DNA from: Gammaproteobacteria bacterium
GTDB lineage: Bacteria > Pseudomonadota > Gammaproteobacteria > Pseudomonadales > Azotimanducaceae
Assembly (NCBI GenBank): GCA_002694945.1
Contig: NZNP01000036.1
Span: forward strand, 17,226 to 33,747
DNA length: 16,522 nucleotides
Direction: 5' to 3'
A program made the position numbers and the translations under genes. Shown piece after piece: positions 1 to 7,807 of the stretch; the first letter of the stretch is position 1; every line of letters begins with the position of its first letter. A model generated the notes under the pieces. That model saw only the letters and a program-made list of their open reading frames with translations, was not told the origin of the DNA and ran no database searches.

Positions 1-527
1 CTGGTGAAATCAAAGGGCCTATTAAGAGTGGACGAGGATTTCATTTAATTAAGCTTATGCAGAAACGCGGCGCTCGAGCAGAGGGCATGGTTGCTCAAAC
101 CGAAGTCAGGCATATCCTGATTAAACCAAATGAAATTCGCACTTCACGAGAATCCTTTGAACTGGCACTTAGCTTGCGAGAGGAAATTCTCGGTGGTCGT
201 GATTTTGCTGAAGTTGCAAAGCTTTATTCTGACGATCCTGGTTCCGCTTTATCTGGGGGCAACCTCGGCTGGACTAGGACAGGAGTTTTTGTTCCTAAAT
301 TCGAAGCAACAATGCAGTCTGCGAAGCTAAACGAAATAAGTGGCGTTTTTGAGACCGAGCATGGTTTCCACTTCCTCGAAGTCACCGGCCGTCGCATGGA
401 AGATTTCTCCGATCGATTTCGAATGGGTCAAGCGGAGAACTATCTACGAAATCAGAAATTCGATGAAGAACTGGACAACTGGTTGAGGGAAATTCGCGAC
501 GAAGCGTTCGTCGAGATTAAAATTTAA
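1..527 (+). CDS. surA: Periplasmic chaperone / peptidyl-prolyl isomerase SurA, 3' part only
   Basis: The reading frame is open from the window edge (codons start at base 3) and ends with TAA at 525-527, so only about 175 C-terminal residues are visible. They contain the end of one parvulin domain (GRGFHLIKL) and then a complete second parvulin domain. The latter begins with VRHILIK, continues with FAEVAKLYSDDPGSALSGG and NLGW, and ends with HGFHFLEV. A C-terminal helix with QAENYLRNQKFDEELDNWLRE closes the protein. This is the SurA layout: two parvulin domains plus a C-terminal helix that packs on the N-terminal chaperone module. SurA escorts unfolded outer-membrane proteins through the periplasm to the BAM complex. 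The signal peptide and N-terminal domain lie upstream of the window. The ATG at 57 is internal, not a start. The surA-pdxA-rsmA order supports the call. Confidence 0.95.
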   Translation, partial: GEIKGPIKSGRGFHLIKLMQKRGARAEGMVAQTEVRHILIKPNEIRTSRESFELALSLREEILGGRDFAEVAKLYSDDPGSALSGGNLGWTRTGVFVPKFEATMQSAKLNEISGVFETEHGFHFLEVTGRRMEDFSDRFRMGQAENYLRNQKFDEELDNWLREIRDEAFVEIKI

Positions 528-536
528 CTAAGTTCC

Positions 537-1499
537 ATGCATCTCCCCCGAATAGGCATTACGCCAGGTGATCCGGCTGGGATAGGCCCAGATATTTGTC
601 TGCAAGCATTCCAGGAATTCGAAGCCGAAGCCGAATTAGTTTTCTACACAAACCCTGGTCTCATGGCTGCAAGGGCAAGAAAATTAGGACTGGAGGTAAC
701 GATTCACGGAGAGTCGAAGCGTGGCGGGCTACAAATACATAGCGTCGACCTTCAGTCTATTCCTGAACCAGGGGTCCCCGATGCTACTTCAGCCCCTTTT
801 GTCATAGACTGCTTAGGGGCAGCTCTAAAAGCGTGCCAAGATAACCATATTGATGCGATCGTTACTGGGCCAGTCAACAAATCTCTTATCAATCAAGCTG
901 GTATTCCTTTCACAGGACACACCGAATGGTTTGCGGCGGAAACGAACACAGCCCAACCTGTTATGCTTCTAGCAAGCGATGATCTAAGGATAGCTATCGC
1001 TACAACCCACCTACCTTTGCGCAAAGTAGCCGACGCAATTAAACCTAAATTACTCAGAGACACTCTGACCATTATGCACAATGAGCTCATCGATAAATTT
1101 GCTATTCGCAAACCTGTCATCAGTGTATGTGGCCTAAACCCTCATGCTGGCGAAAATGGACAACTGGGAAACGAAGAGACCGATACCATTGTCCCCACGC
1201 TTGAATCCCTGCGCAAAGAAGGAATGAATCTGATCGGACCAGTGCCCGCCGATACTGCTTTCACCAAGAGATCAATTGCCCAAGTCGATGCTGTCCTCGC
1301 TATGTATCACGACCAAGGTCTATCAGTACTGAAACATGCTGCCTTCGGCGACGCCGTTAACATAACACTGGGTCTGCCCATGATCCGCACGTCGGTTGAT
1401 CATGGCACCGCCTATGATCTAGCAGGCAGCGGCGACGCTGACCCAGGCAGTCTAATTGCTGCAATCCGATGTGCTATTAATATGATAGATACTAAGTGA
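537..1499 (+). CDS. pdxA: 4-hydroxythreonine-4-phosphate dehydrogenase PdxA
   Basis: PdxA makes the NAD-dependent oxidation of 4-phosphohydroxy-L-threonine, whose decarboxylated product is condensed by PdxJ in the DXP-dependent route to pyridoxal phosphate. The 320-residue product opens with ITPGDPAGIGP (residues 8-18). It shows TGPVNKSLI (110-118), GHTEWF (127-132), and three metal-ligand histidines at 158 (ATTHLPL), 203 (NPHAGE) and 258 (MYHDQG). All three sit 8 positions before E. coli His166, His211 and His266, so the two proteins align without gaps over this stretch. The C-terminal TSVDHGTAYDLAG signature is intact. The gene starts 9 bases after surA with an ATG and a weak ribosome site. 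Its TGA stop lies inside the GTGA that also starts rsmA, so translation of the two is probably coupled. Confidence 0.97.
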   Translation: MHLPRIGITPGDPAGIGPDICLQAFQEFEAEAELVFYTNPGLMAARARKLGLEVTIHGESKRGGLQIHSVDLQSIPEPGVPDATSAPFVIDCLGAALKACQDNHIDAIVTGPVNKSLINQAGIPFTGHTEWFAAETNTAQPVMLLASDDLRIAIATTHLPLRKVADAIKPKLLRDTLTIMHNELIDKFAIRKPVISVCGLNPHAGENGQLGNEETDTIVPTLESLRKEGMNLIGPVPADTAFTKRSIAQVDAVLAMYHDQGLSVLKHAAFGDAVNITLGLPMIRTSVDHGTAYDLAGSGDADPGSLIAAIRCAINMIDTK

Positions 1500-2257
1500 C
1501 CGTCCCTAGGAAACGATTCGGGCAGAATTTTCTAAGGGACACTAATGTAATTAGCCGTATCCTGTCCAATATAGCACCCGCAAAAAACCAGCTCGTTATA
1601 GAAATCGGCCCGGGGCAAGGTGCTCTTACCGCTGGACTAGTTAGCTCAGGTTGCGATTTGACCCTTATAGAAATCGACCGCAATCTTGCCGATTCGCTTG
1701 GCACTATATTCCCATCAAGCAGACTCATTAACGAGGATGTTCTAACCTTCGACTTTGCCGAGCTTGGAGAAGGACCCTTTCGAGTGGTCGGCAATCTGCC
1801 CTATAACATATCGACACCCCTACTTTTCAAGCTTTTCGCGGACCGGGCAAGGTTTACAGATATGCACTTCATGCTTCAGTCGGAAGTAGTCAACAGAATG
1901 ACCGCAAAGCCTTCTACTCGCGCCTATGGCAGGCTCTCCGTCATGGTACAACTGTACAGTGAAGTGGAAAAATTATTCGAAGTACCTCCCGAGGCCTTCT
2001 TACCAAAACCCAAAGTACGCAGTGCCATTGTTCGTTTAAAAATCCGGGATCACTCAATAGAAAAACCAGCTAGACTTGAGGAAGTCCTGAAAACCGCTTT
2101 CAGTGCTAGACGAAAAACTGTACGAAATGCACTGAGAAAACTCCTAAAGGAAAACGAATTGATAGAACTCGGCATCAATCCATCTTGGAGGCCCGAAAAT
2201 TTGACACCCGAGCAGTTCATGGTGTGCGCTAGCTTCATTGAGGAAAAAACAACATGA
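1496..2257 (+). CDS. rsmA: 16S rRNA adenine dimethyltransferase RsmA (KsgA)
   Basis: RsmA uses S-adenosylmethionine to dimethylate the two adjacent adenines in the 3'-terminal helix (h45) of 16S rRNA late in small-subunit assembly. The 253-residue protein, slightly shorter than E. coli KsgA, begins with the family signature KRFGQNFLRD (6-15). The SAM-binding motif is VIEIGPGQG (34-42), the acidic ribose-binding end of strand 2 is LIEID (57-61), and the catalytic NLPY motif is at 100-103. The C-terminal ARRKTVRNALRKLL segment is also typical. The start is GTG at 1496: the signature begins almost at once after it, and it forms a 4-base GTGA overlap with the pdxA stop. The TGA stop in turn overlaps the ATG of apaH. 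No apaG lies between rsmA and apaH, unlike E. coli. Confidence 0.97.
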   Translation: MTVPRKRFGQNFLRDTNVISRILSNIAPAKNQLVIEIGPGQGALTAGLVSSGCDLTLIEIDRNLADSLGTIFPSSRLINEDVLTFDFAELGEGPFRVVGNLPYNISTPLLFKLFADRARFTDMHFMLQSEVVNRMTAKPSTRAYGRLSVMVQLYSEVEKLFEVPPEAFLPKPKVRSAIVRLKIRDHSIEKPARLEEVLKTAFSARRKTVRNALRKLLKENELIELGINPSWRPENLTPEQFMVCASFIEEKTT

Positions 2258-3054
2258 GCACCTATGTGGTAGGTGACATCCAGGGCTGCTATAACGAATT
2301 TGTAGAGCTACTCGAAGCCGTTCATTTTGATGCAAGCAACGACACGCTCTGGCTTGTGGGAGATATGATCAATCGCGGGCCCAATAACATAGCGACTCTT
2401 GACCTCATAATGTCACTGCCAAATATCGTGGCTGTACTGGGAAATCATGATCTCCACTTCTTGGCGATTGCCTTGGGTAAACAAAGGCAAATGCATAGCG
2501 ACACAATCTCAGACCTGTTGAGCAGTCCCCGCCTGACTGACTATATTGAATTCTTAAGGCACCTACCAATTATTCACTATGACGAGAGCCGAGATATCGT
2601 AATGACACATGCAGGTCTGCCTCCTCAGCTGGATGTCAGTACTTGCTGTCGTCTTGCCGAAGAGGTAGCAATAACATTGAGGTCGGACAATTACCCTGCA
2701 TACTTTTCAGATATGTACGGAAACCAACCCGACACCTGGAGCGAATCACATTCAGGAATGAATAGGTTGCGTTATATTACGAACTGCTTAACTCGCATTC
2801 GATTTTGCAATGCCGCGGGAAAATTGGAATTGACTCATAAAACAAATGTCGCTCCTCCTGGTTTCGCTCCTTGGTTCACTTTTCCGAGACCTGACAGGAC
2901 CCACATTGTGTTTGGCCATTGGGCCGCCTTAGAAGGAAAGGCTGATTGCAAGTTCGCCACACCGCTAGATACCGGCTGCGTCTGGGGCCGCGAACTAACC
3001 GCTCTTAGACTGGAAGATCATGCGCTATTTCACACAAACGCAATCGAAAGATGA
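2254..3054 (+). CDS. apaH: Symmetrical bis(5'-nucleosyl)-tetraphosphatase ApaH
   Basis: ApaH splits Ap4A into two ADP and removes Np4 caps from bacterial RNA 5' ends; it belongs to the calcineurin-like metallophosphoesterases. The 266-residue product carries the family's metal-binding motifs in order: GDIQGC (7-12), GDMINRGPNN (36-45) and GNHDLHFL (63-70). MTHAGLPP follows near residue 120 and VFGHWAALEGK near 220. The final DTGCVWGRELTALRLED block is the usual ApaH C-terminus. The length is close to the E. coli enzyme (about 280). The start ATG forms an ATGA overlap with the rsmA stop, and the TGA stop forms another ATGA with cca. In E. coli, apaG lies between rsmA and apaH; here it is missing from this position. 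Confidence 0.96.
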   Translation: MSTYVVGDIQGCYNEFVELLEAVHFDASNDTLWLVGDMINRGPNNIATLDLIMSLPNIVAVLGNHDLHFLAIALGKQRQMHSDTISDLLSSPRLTDYIEFLRHLPIIHYDESRDIVMTHAGLPPQLDVSTCCRLAEEVAITLRSDNYPAYFSDMYGNQPDTWSESHSGMNRLRYITNCLTRIRFCNAAGKLELTHKTNVAPPGFAPWFTFPRPDRTHIVFGHWAALEGKADCKFATPLDTGCVWGRELTALRLEDHALFHTNAIER

Positions 3055-4118
3055 AAACCTATCTAGTCGGCGGGGCAGTTCGAGATAGATTACTCGGTCA
3101 AACCGTTTCCGAGAAGGACTGGGTAGTTGTCGGGGCAACCGAAGGTGAAATGCTCGCGCTCGGTTTTAGAGAAGTCGGCAAAGGCTTCCCTGTCTTCCTA
3201 CATCCTGAAACTAACGAGGAGTATGCTCTGGCCCGAATCGAGCGGAAAGTCGGACCAGGTCACCGCGGATTTCAATGCATTAGCGGCCCCGACGTGACCC
3301 TCGAAGAGGACCTGGAACGACGCGACCTAACAATTAACTCCATCGCAGAAACCGAAGCAGGAAAATTTATTGATCCTCATGGAGGCAGGCGAGATTTGAA
3401 GTCAAAAATTTTACGCCACACTTCGACCGCATTTCGTGAAGATCCACTTCGGATACTCAGGCTCGCTCGCTTTTATGCCAGATACTATCATTTGGGTTTT
3501 TGTATCCATGAAGAGACCACTCAACTCGTCGAATCCATGATCAGGAATAATGAGCTCGAAGAGTTGACGACCGAACGAGTATTACTAGAGATCGACAAAG
3601 CTCTAATAACCAAGGATCCCGCCATATTTTTTACTTATCTAGCTGAGGTCGGCGCCGCTCGCATCCTATGGCCAGAGATTCAAGTCGCGGCTATAGATCG
3701 ACTTTCCAGAAGTCTCGCGTTATCTCGAGAATCTAGGTTTGCTTTACTCCTTCAAGACTTAGACCAACGTGAAATCAAATACCTATGTCGACGACTGAAG
3801 ACCTCTAAGAACCGCCTGGAATTAACAACATTGGTGGTAATCCACATTGACACCTGGTCCAAACTCCATGAGCTGACTGCAACTGCTTGTGCGAATCTTA
3901 TTGACTTGACCGACGGACTCAGGAAGAAAGACCGATTCATCCAGTTCAATATTGCTTGCGAGGACATCACAGGCTTAAATCTTGCCGATAAATGGCAGGA
4001 GGTTCGCGACATAATGGCAGACGTCAAAGCCGACGATATTAAAGTCGATGCTACTGGCAGCGCACTCGGTAAACTCATCAGGCAAGAACAGATTCGTAGA
4101 ATTGGAAATACGATTTGA
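3051..4118 (+). CDS. cca: CCA tRNA nucleotidyltransferase with a degenerate HD region
   Basis: The enzyme adds or repairs the CCA 3' end of tRNA without a nucleic acid template. The N-terminal catalytic half is clear: GGAVRDRLLG (7-16), EKDW (21-24), where the catalytic pair reads Glu-x-Asp rather than the usual Asp-x-Asp, RRDLTINSIA (90-99) and EDPLRILRLARF (130-141). Compared with the roughly 412-residue E. coli enzyme, this one has 355 residues. The difference falls in the HD phosphohydrolase domain. The E. coli stretch RFATLCHDLGKG corresponds to RFALLLQDLDQ (229-239), so the His of HD is Gln235 here. Blocks of roughly 20-25 residues on either side of it are absent by my eye alignment. 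Nucleotidyl transfer should be intact, but the 2',3'-cyclic phosphodiesterase and phosphatase activities of HD-containing Cca are probably lost. The gene overlaps apaH (ATGA) and the next gene (TTGA). Confidence 0.93.
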   Translation: MKTYLVGGAVRDRLLGQTVSEKDWVVVGATEGEMLALGFREVGKGFPVFLHPETNEEYALARIERKVGPGHRGFQCISGPDVTLEEDLERRDLTINSIAETEAGKFIDPHGGRRDLKSKILRHTSTAFREDPLRILRLARFYARYYHLGFCIHEETTQLVESMIRNNELEELTTERVLLEIDKALITKDPAIFFTYLAEVGAARILWPEIQVAAIDRLSRSLALSRESRFALLLQDLDQREIKYLCRRLKTSKNRLELTTLVVIHIDTWSKLHELTATACANLIDLTDGLRKKDRFIQFNIACEDITGLNLADKWQEVRDIMADVKADDIKVDATGSALGKLIRQEQIRRIGNTI

Positions 4119-4831
4119 GCATCCTGATTACGGGTGCAGGGCGCCGCATTGGCCGGGCCATGGCTGAAGTATTTCATGCTTCAGGCCATAACCTTCTTTT
4201 ACATTGTAATCAATCGATATCGGAAACCCAGAAACTAGCTGATGAACTAAACTCCCGGCGTGATGGAAGTGCTCACGTAGTAGTCCTCGACCTAGCATGT
4301 ATAGATCAATTCGAAAGATTTTCCAGTCAATGTCTTCAATATTCCGACTCACTAGAGGCTCTTATCAACAACGCCTCAGTGTTTTATCCGACGCCCCTGC
4401 CTGCCGTCACCCCAGCGCAATTTAACAACTTAATCGACATTAACCTTCGAGCTCCTTACTTCTTGATAAAAGCTTTTTCCCAGCATTTGAGAGGTGGGTC
4501 TATCGTTAATATCATTGACATCTATGCAGAAAAACCTCTCATGAATTTCTCAGCCTATAGTGCTTCCAAAGCCGGTCTGTTGATGTTGACACGCTCCTTG
4601 GCTGTTGAATTAGCTCCACATACACGAGTCAATGGCATCGCGCCTGGCGCTATCCTGTGGCCCGACGACAAAACGATGGATAGTAAAGCCATCGAGCAGG
4701 TGTTAGATGCGATTCCCTCCGGGAAAATCGGTCATCCTAAAGACATTGCTCAGGCCGCACTCTTCTTAGTGGACCATGCACAGGCTATTACGGGGCAGAT
4801 TATCCCAGTCGATGGTGGTAGCTCTATCTAG
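4115..4831 (+). CDS. Pteridine reductase-type short-chain dehydrogenase (FolM / PTR1-like)
   Basis: This is a 238-residue short-chain dehydrogenase/reductase. The cofactor loop is TGAGRRIG (6-13), with Arg11 where ordinary SDRs have Gly (TGxxxGxG). Arg at this place is the TGxxxRxG mark of pteridine reductases such as Leishmania PTR1. NNAS is at 85-88. The catalytic Tyr148 and Lys152 (YSASK) are paired with Asp135 exactly 13 residues before Tyr, as in PTR1 (Asp181, Tyr194, Lys198), instead of the classical Ser. The substrate-loop block GIAPGAILWP (174-183) and the ITGQIIPVDGG end also fit. The expected role is NADPH-dependent reduction of a pterin, for example dihydromonapterin or dihydrobiopterin, as for E. 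coli FolM. The TTG start is the first usable codon after an in-frame TAG about 20 bases upstream, and it makes a TTGA overlap with cca. The exact substrate is inferred. Confidence 0.85.
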   Translation: MSILITGAGRRIGRAMAEVFHASGHNLLLHCNQSISETQKLADELNSRRDGSAHVVVLDLACIDQFERFSSQCLQYSDSLEALINNASVFYPTPLPAVTPAQFNNLIDINLRAPYFLIKAFSQHLRGGSIVNIIDIYAEKPLMNFSAYSASKAGLLMLTRSLAVELAPHTRVNGIAPGAILWPDDKTMDSKAIEQVLDAIPSGKIGHPKDIAQAALFLVDHAQAITGQIIPVDGGSSI

Positions 4832-6114
4832 TCGCCCACCTTTTCTCTAGCGATGGCCCGATGACCTATATCACGACGGAACTGCAGCTTCTTGAAACGG
4901 ATTCCCGACAACGCAAGATATGCTTTTTCCTGCGCTGACGATATATCATCCCCCAACGCAGTCACGCCAAGCACGCGACCACCAGAAGTGACTACTCTAC
5001 CATTTTCCATGCGAGTACCTGCATGAAAAACTTTAGCTCCTGATACGCTTTGGAGTCCTTCGATCTCCATTCCTTTCTTATAACTCCCCGGATAGCCTCC
5101 TGATGCAATCACTACGCAAAGAGAAGATTCCTGAGCAAATTCAATCGTCTTTTGATGTAGATTCCCATCAATTGCTGCAAGAATAAGCTCAACCAAGTCC
5201 GAATTAAGGCGCATCATGACAGGCTGAGTTTCTGGATCACCGAACCGACAATTGAATTCGATAACACGTGGGTTACCCTCTTTATCTATTATCAGTCCTG
5301 CATAAAGAAATCCCGTGTACGGATGTTTCTCATGCTGCATCCCTGAAATCGTAGGTCTGATAATTCGTTCAACAATCCTGTCATGAATTTCCGGAGTGAT
5401 CACAGGGGCCGGAGAATAAGCACCCATTCCGCCAGTATTGGGGCCGTTATCACCATCAAAAGCTGCCTTATGGTCCTGCGAAGATGCGAATGGTAGAAAA
5501 TTATTACCATCTGCCAAGACAATAAAACTTACCTCCTCTCCTTCAAGGAATTCCTCGATAACAATTCGACTGCCTGCATCACCCAACAAATTACCACTTA
5601 ACATACCGCGTACGGCATCTATGGCCTCATCGAGATCTTGCGCGATCACGACTCCTTTCCCGGCTGCAAGGCCGTCAGCTTTAATAACAAAAGGTGGCGA
5701 TCTTTCTGACAGATAAGCAATTGCTGCTTCCGATTCTTCAAATACCTCACAGTCTCCCGTGGGGATTTCATATTTCTTTAGAAAATTCTTTGTAAAACTT
5801 TTAGAACCCTCCAGTTGTGCAGACCACTGATCTGGACCAAAACATGTCGAACCGGCCAATTTGAATCTGTCCACTATACCTCCCACCAGAGGGTCTTCAG
5901 GACCTACGACAGTCAAACCAACTTCGTTCATCTGAACAAATTCTAAAAGCCCTTCAAAGTCCATTGCGTCTATCGATACATTTTCAACACCAGGTTCACT
6001 TGCGGTACCCGCATTCCCCGGGGCTACATAAACTTGCTCTACCAAAGAAGACTGAGCAATTTTCCAAGCAAGCCCATGCTCGCGCCCGCCGCTACCGATT
6101 ACGAGTACTTTCAT
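4828..6114 (-). CDS. purD: Phosphoribosylamine-glycine ligase (GAR synthetase) PurD
   Basis: PurD joins 5-phosphoribosylamine and glycine using ATP, the second step of de novo purine synthesis. The 428-residue product (E. coli about 429) begins MKVLVIGSGGREH (1-13). It has VVGPEDPLVGG (69-79), the ATP-grasp loop KADGLAAGKGVV (145-156), GPNTGGMGAYSPAP (224-237) and the metal-binding block EFNCRFGDPETQPVMM (286-301). I placed the start at 6114 because the family N-terminus begins there and a GGAGAGG ribosome site precedes it. The open frame runs 16 codons further upstream, but that extension has no family similarity. The TAG stop shares the palindrome CTAG with the stop of the convergent plus-strand gene. 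The gene follows purH by 110 bases on the same strand. Confidence 0.97.
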   Translation of the reverse strand: MKVLVIGSGGREHGLAWKIAQSSLVEQVYVAPGNAGTASEPGVENVSIDAMDFEGLLEFVQMNEVGLTVVGPEDPLVGGIVDRFKLAGSTCFGPDQWSAQLEGSKSFTKNFLKKYEIPTGDCEVFEESEAAIAYLSERSPPFVIKADGLAAGKGVVIAQDLDEAIDAVRGMLSGNLLGDAGSRIVIEEFLEGEEVSFIVLADGNNFLPFASSQDHKAAFDGDNGPNTGGMGAYSPAPVITPEIHDRIVERIIRPTISGMQHEKHPYTGFLYAGLIIDKEGNPRVIEFNCRFGDPETQPVMMRLNSDLVELILAAIDGNLHQKTIEFAQESSLCVVIASGGYPGSYKKGMEIEGLQSVSGAKVFHAGTRMENGRVVTSGGRVLGVTALGDDISSAQEKAYLALSGIRFKKLQFRRDIGHRAIAREKVGD

Positions 6115-6117
6115 CAA

Positions 6118-6124
6118 CCTCTCC
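6118..6124 (-). promoter_or_regulatory. Ribosome binding site that fixes the purD start
   Basis: Read on the minus strand, GGAGAGG lies 3 bases before the ATG at 6114, with its GGAG core 6 bases upstream. It supports starting PurD at MKVLVIG rather than at the upstream in-frame ATG at 6162. Confidence 0.7.
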
Positions 6125-6135
6125 GGACCTTCATC

Positions 6136-6162
6136 ACTATAAGCTTGGGACTTATGTGCCAA
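6136..6162 (-). promoter_or_regulatory. Possible sigma70 promoter for purD
   Basis: On the minus strand TTGGCA (-35, five of six) and TATAGT (-10, five of six) are separated by 15 bases, which is shorter than the preferred 17. Initiation would fall about 15 bases before the purD ATG. It could give purD its own transcript in addition to read-through from purH. The call rests on base matches only. Confidence 0.3.
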
Positions 6163-6224
6163 TGTCTACCGCCATGCGGCTCGTGACGCTCTTGATCAGC
6201 ACAGGATAGGACTTAGGAATTTAT

Positions 6225-7793
6225 TTAGTGTCTAAAATGGCGCATACCTGTGAAAATCATCGCCATACCGTGTTGATTAGCCGCATTAATCACTTCCTCA
6301 TCTCTCATAGAACCGCCGGGCTGGATAATAGCAGTAATTCCAGCTTCAGCTGCCGCATCAATACTGTCGCGAAATGGGAAAAAAGCATCGGACGCCATCA
6401 CAGACCCTGCAACAACAAGATCGGCCGATTCTGCTTTTAGAGCCGCAATCTGAGCACTAGTGACCCGGGCCATCTGACCCGCTCCAACACCTATCGTCAT
6501 CTTGTCTTTGGCATAGACAATCGCATTCGATTTGACATATTTAGCAACGATCCAGCCAAACATTAAATCAGCTCCTTCAATCTCCGTGGGTTGACGCTTT
6601 GTTACTGTCTGGAGAGCAGACTCGTCCACTAGCGCGAGATCTGAACTTTGCACAAGGAGACCGCCTGCAACACGCTTATAATCATGGCCGATGGAACCGC
6701 CATCATCGGTCAACTCAAGCACCCTGACGTTAGGTTTTTCGGCGCAGACCTTCAAAGCCGATGTTGATATCGCTGTTGCTGCGATGACCTCAACAAATTG
6801 TCGATCGATAATACAGCGGGCCAACTTTTCGTTCAGTTCACCATTCAGGGCGATGATTCCGCCGAAAGCCGAGGTAGTATCAGTCTGAAAAGACCGCTCG
6901 TACGCCTCGATTAAATCATCTCCCTGAGCAACACCACAAGGATTGGCATGCTTTACAATGACGCACGTAGGTTCAGCAAAGGCCTGAACGCATTGCAAAG
7001 CAGCATCTGTGTCAGCAATATTGTTAAAAGAAAGAGCTTTGCCTTGTCGCTGAACCGCACTAGCCACAGATCCCGCAGGCATATTGGACTCAACATAAAA
7101 AGCCGCTGACTGATGGGGATTTTCCCCGTAACGCATGACTTCCCGGCGTTGGAATTGCAAAGTCATAGTCCGCGAAAAAGTCGTATGTTCTCCTGTTTTG
7201 ATATCAATCGAAGACAAGTAGTTAGCTATCGCCGCATCATACCGAGCGACAGCTTCAAATGCCTTAACCGCCAACCTAAAGCGTGTTCTTGACGACAGAG
7301 AACCTCCACTCTCAATCATCTCAAGGATAATAGCCTCGTAGTCTGCACTATCAACCACAACGGTGACTGATTCATGATTCTTCGCGGCCGAACGGAGCAT
7401 GGCGGGCCCACCAATATCGATATTCTCTATCGCATTTGACAGATCTGCCGGCCTTTCTTCGACGGCCTTTTCGAACGGATAAAGGTTAACAACCAGAAGG
7501 TCTATTTCGCGAATCTCGTGGGATTCCATAATAGCTGTATCAATGCCGCGACGTCCGAGTAGACCACCATGAATTTTCGGATGAAGAGTCTTAACACGAC
7601 CATCCATCATTTCCGGGGATCCAGTGTAGTCAGCTACCTCCTGCACAGGCAATCCTGAGTCAGCAATCAGGCTGCAGGTGCCCCCTGTTGAAAGCAAGCC
7701 AACTCCCTGACTGTGCAACTTTCCAGCCAGGTCTATCAACCCTTTTTTATCAGAGACTGATAGCAGAGCGGTCTTTATTTGCACATCAGTCAT
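6225..7793 (-). CDS. purH: Bifunctional AICAR formyltransferase / IMP cyclohydrolase PurH
   Basis: PurH carries out the last two steps to IMP: formylation of AICAR with 10-formyltetrahydrofolate, then ring closure. The 522-residue length matches the family (E. coli 529). The N-terminal cyclohydrolase domain shows [11 protein letters not shown] (9-19), LLSTGGT (33-39) and [15 protein letters not shown] (65-79). The C-terminal transformylase domain shows RYGENPHQ (221-228), the catalytic Lys281-His282 in [28 protein letters not shown] and the final FTGMRHFRH. An AAGGAG ribosome site at 7801-7806 sits 7 bases before the ATG. fis ends 14 bases upstream, so purH is probably co-transcribed with dusB and fis. 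No PurR-like operator was recognised upstream. Confidence 0.98.
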   Translation of the reverse strand: MTDVQIKTALLSVSDKKGLIDLAGKLHSQGVGLLSTGGTCSLIADSGLPVQEVADYTGSPEMMDGRVKTLHPKIHGGLLGRRGIDTAIMESHEIREIDLLVVNLYPFEKAVEERPADLSNAIENIDIGGPAMLRSAAKNHESVTVVVDSADYEAIILEMIESGGSLSSRTRFRLAVKAFEAVARYDAAIANYLSSIDIKTGEHTTFSRTMTLQFQRREVMRYGENPHQSAAFYVESNMPAGSVASAVQRQGKALSFNNIADTDAALQCVQAFAEPTCVIVKHANPCGVAQGDDLIEAYERSFQTDTTSAFGGIIALNGELNEKLARCIIDRQFVEVIAATAISTSALKVCAEKPNVRVLELTDDGGSIGHDYKRVAGGLLVQSSDLALVDESALQTVTKRQPTEIEGADLMFGWIVAKYVKSNAIVYAKDKMTIGVGAGQMARVTSAQIAALKAESADLVVAGSVMASDAFFPFRDSIDAAAEAGITAIIQPGGSMRDEEVINAANQHGMAMIFTGMRHFRH

Positions 7794-7807
7794 GCGAAGT
7801 CTCCTTA

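Noticed and set aside
6115..6162. 16-codon N-terminal extension of PurD from ATG 6162
   Set aside because: PurD proteins begin at MKVLVIG; a good ribosome site precedes that ATG, and the extension has no similarity to the family.
6143..6162. Possible sigma54 promoter upstream of purD (TGGCAC on the minus strand)
   Set aside because: The -24 half matches, but the required GC of the -12 half (TTGC) is TCCC, so it is not a valid sigma54 site.
6225..6440. Open frames antisense to purH, purD, accC, rsmA and other genes
   Set aside because: They lie wholly inside strongly conserved genes in other frames and have no family similarity; they are chance shadows.
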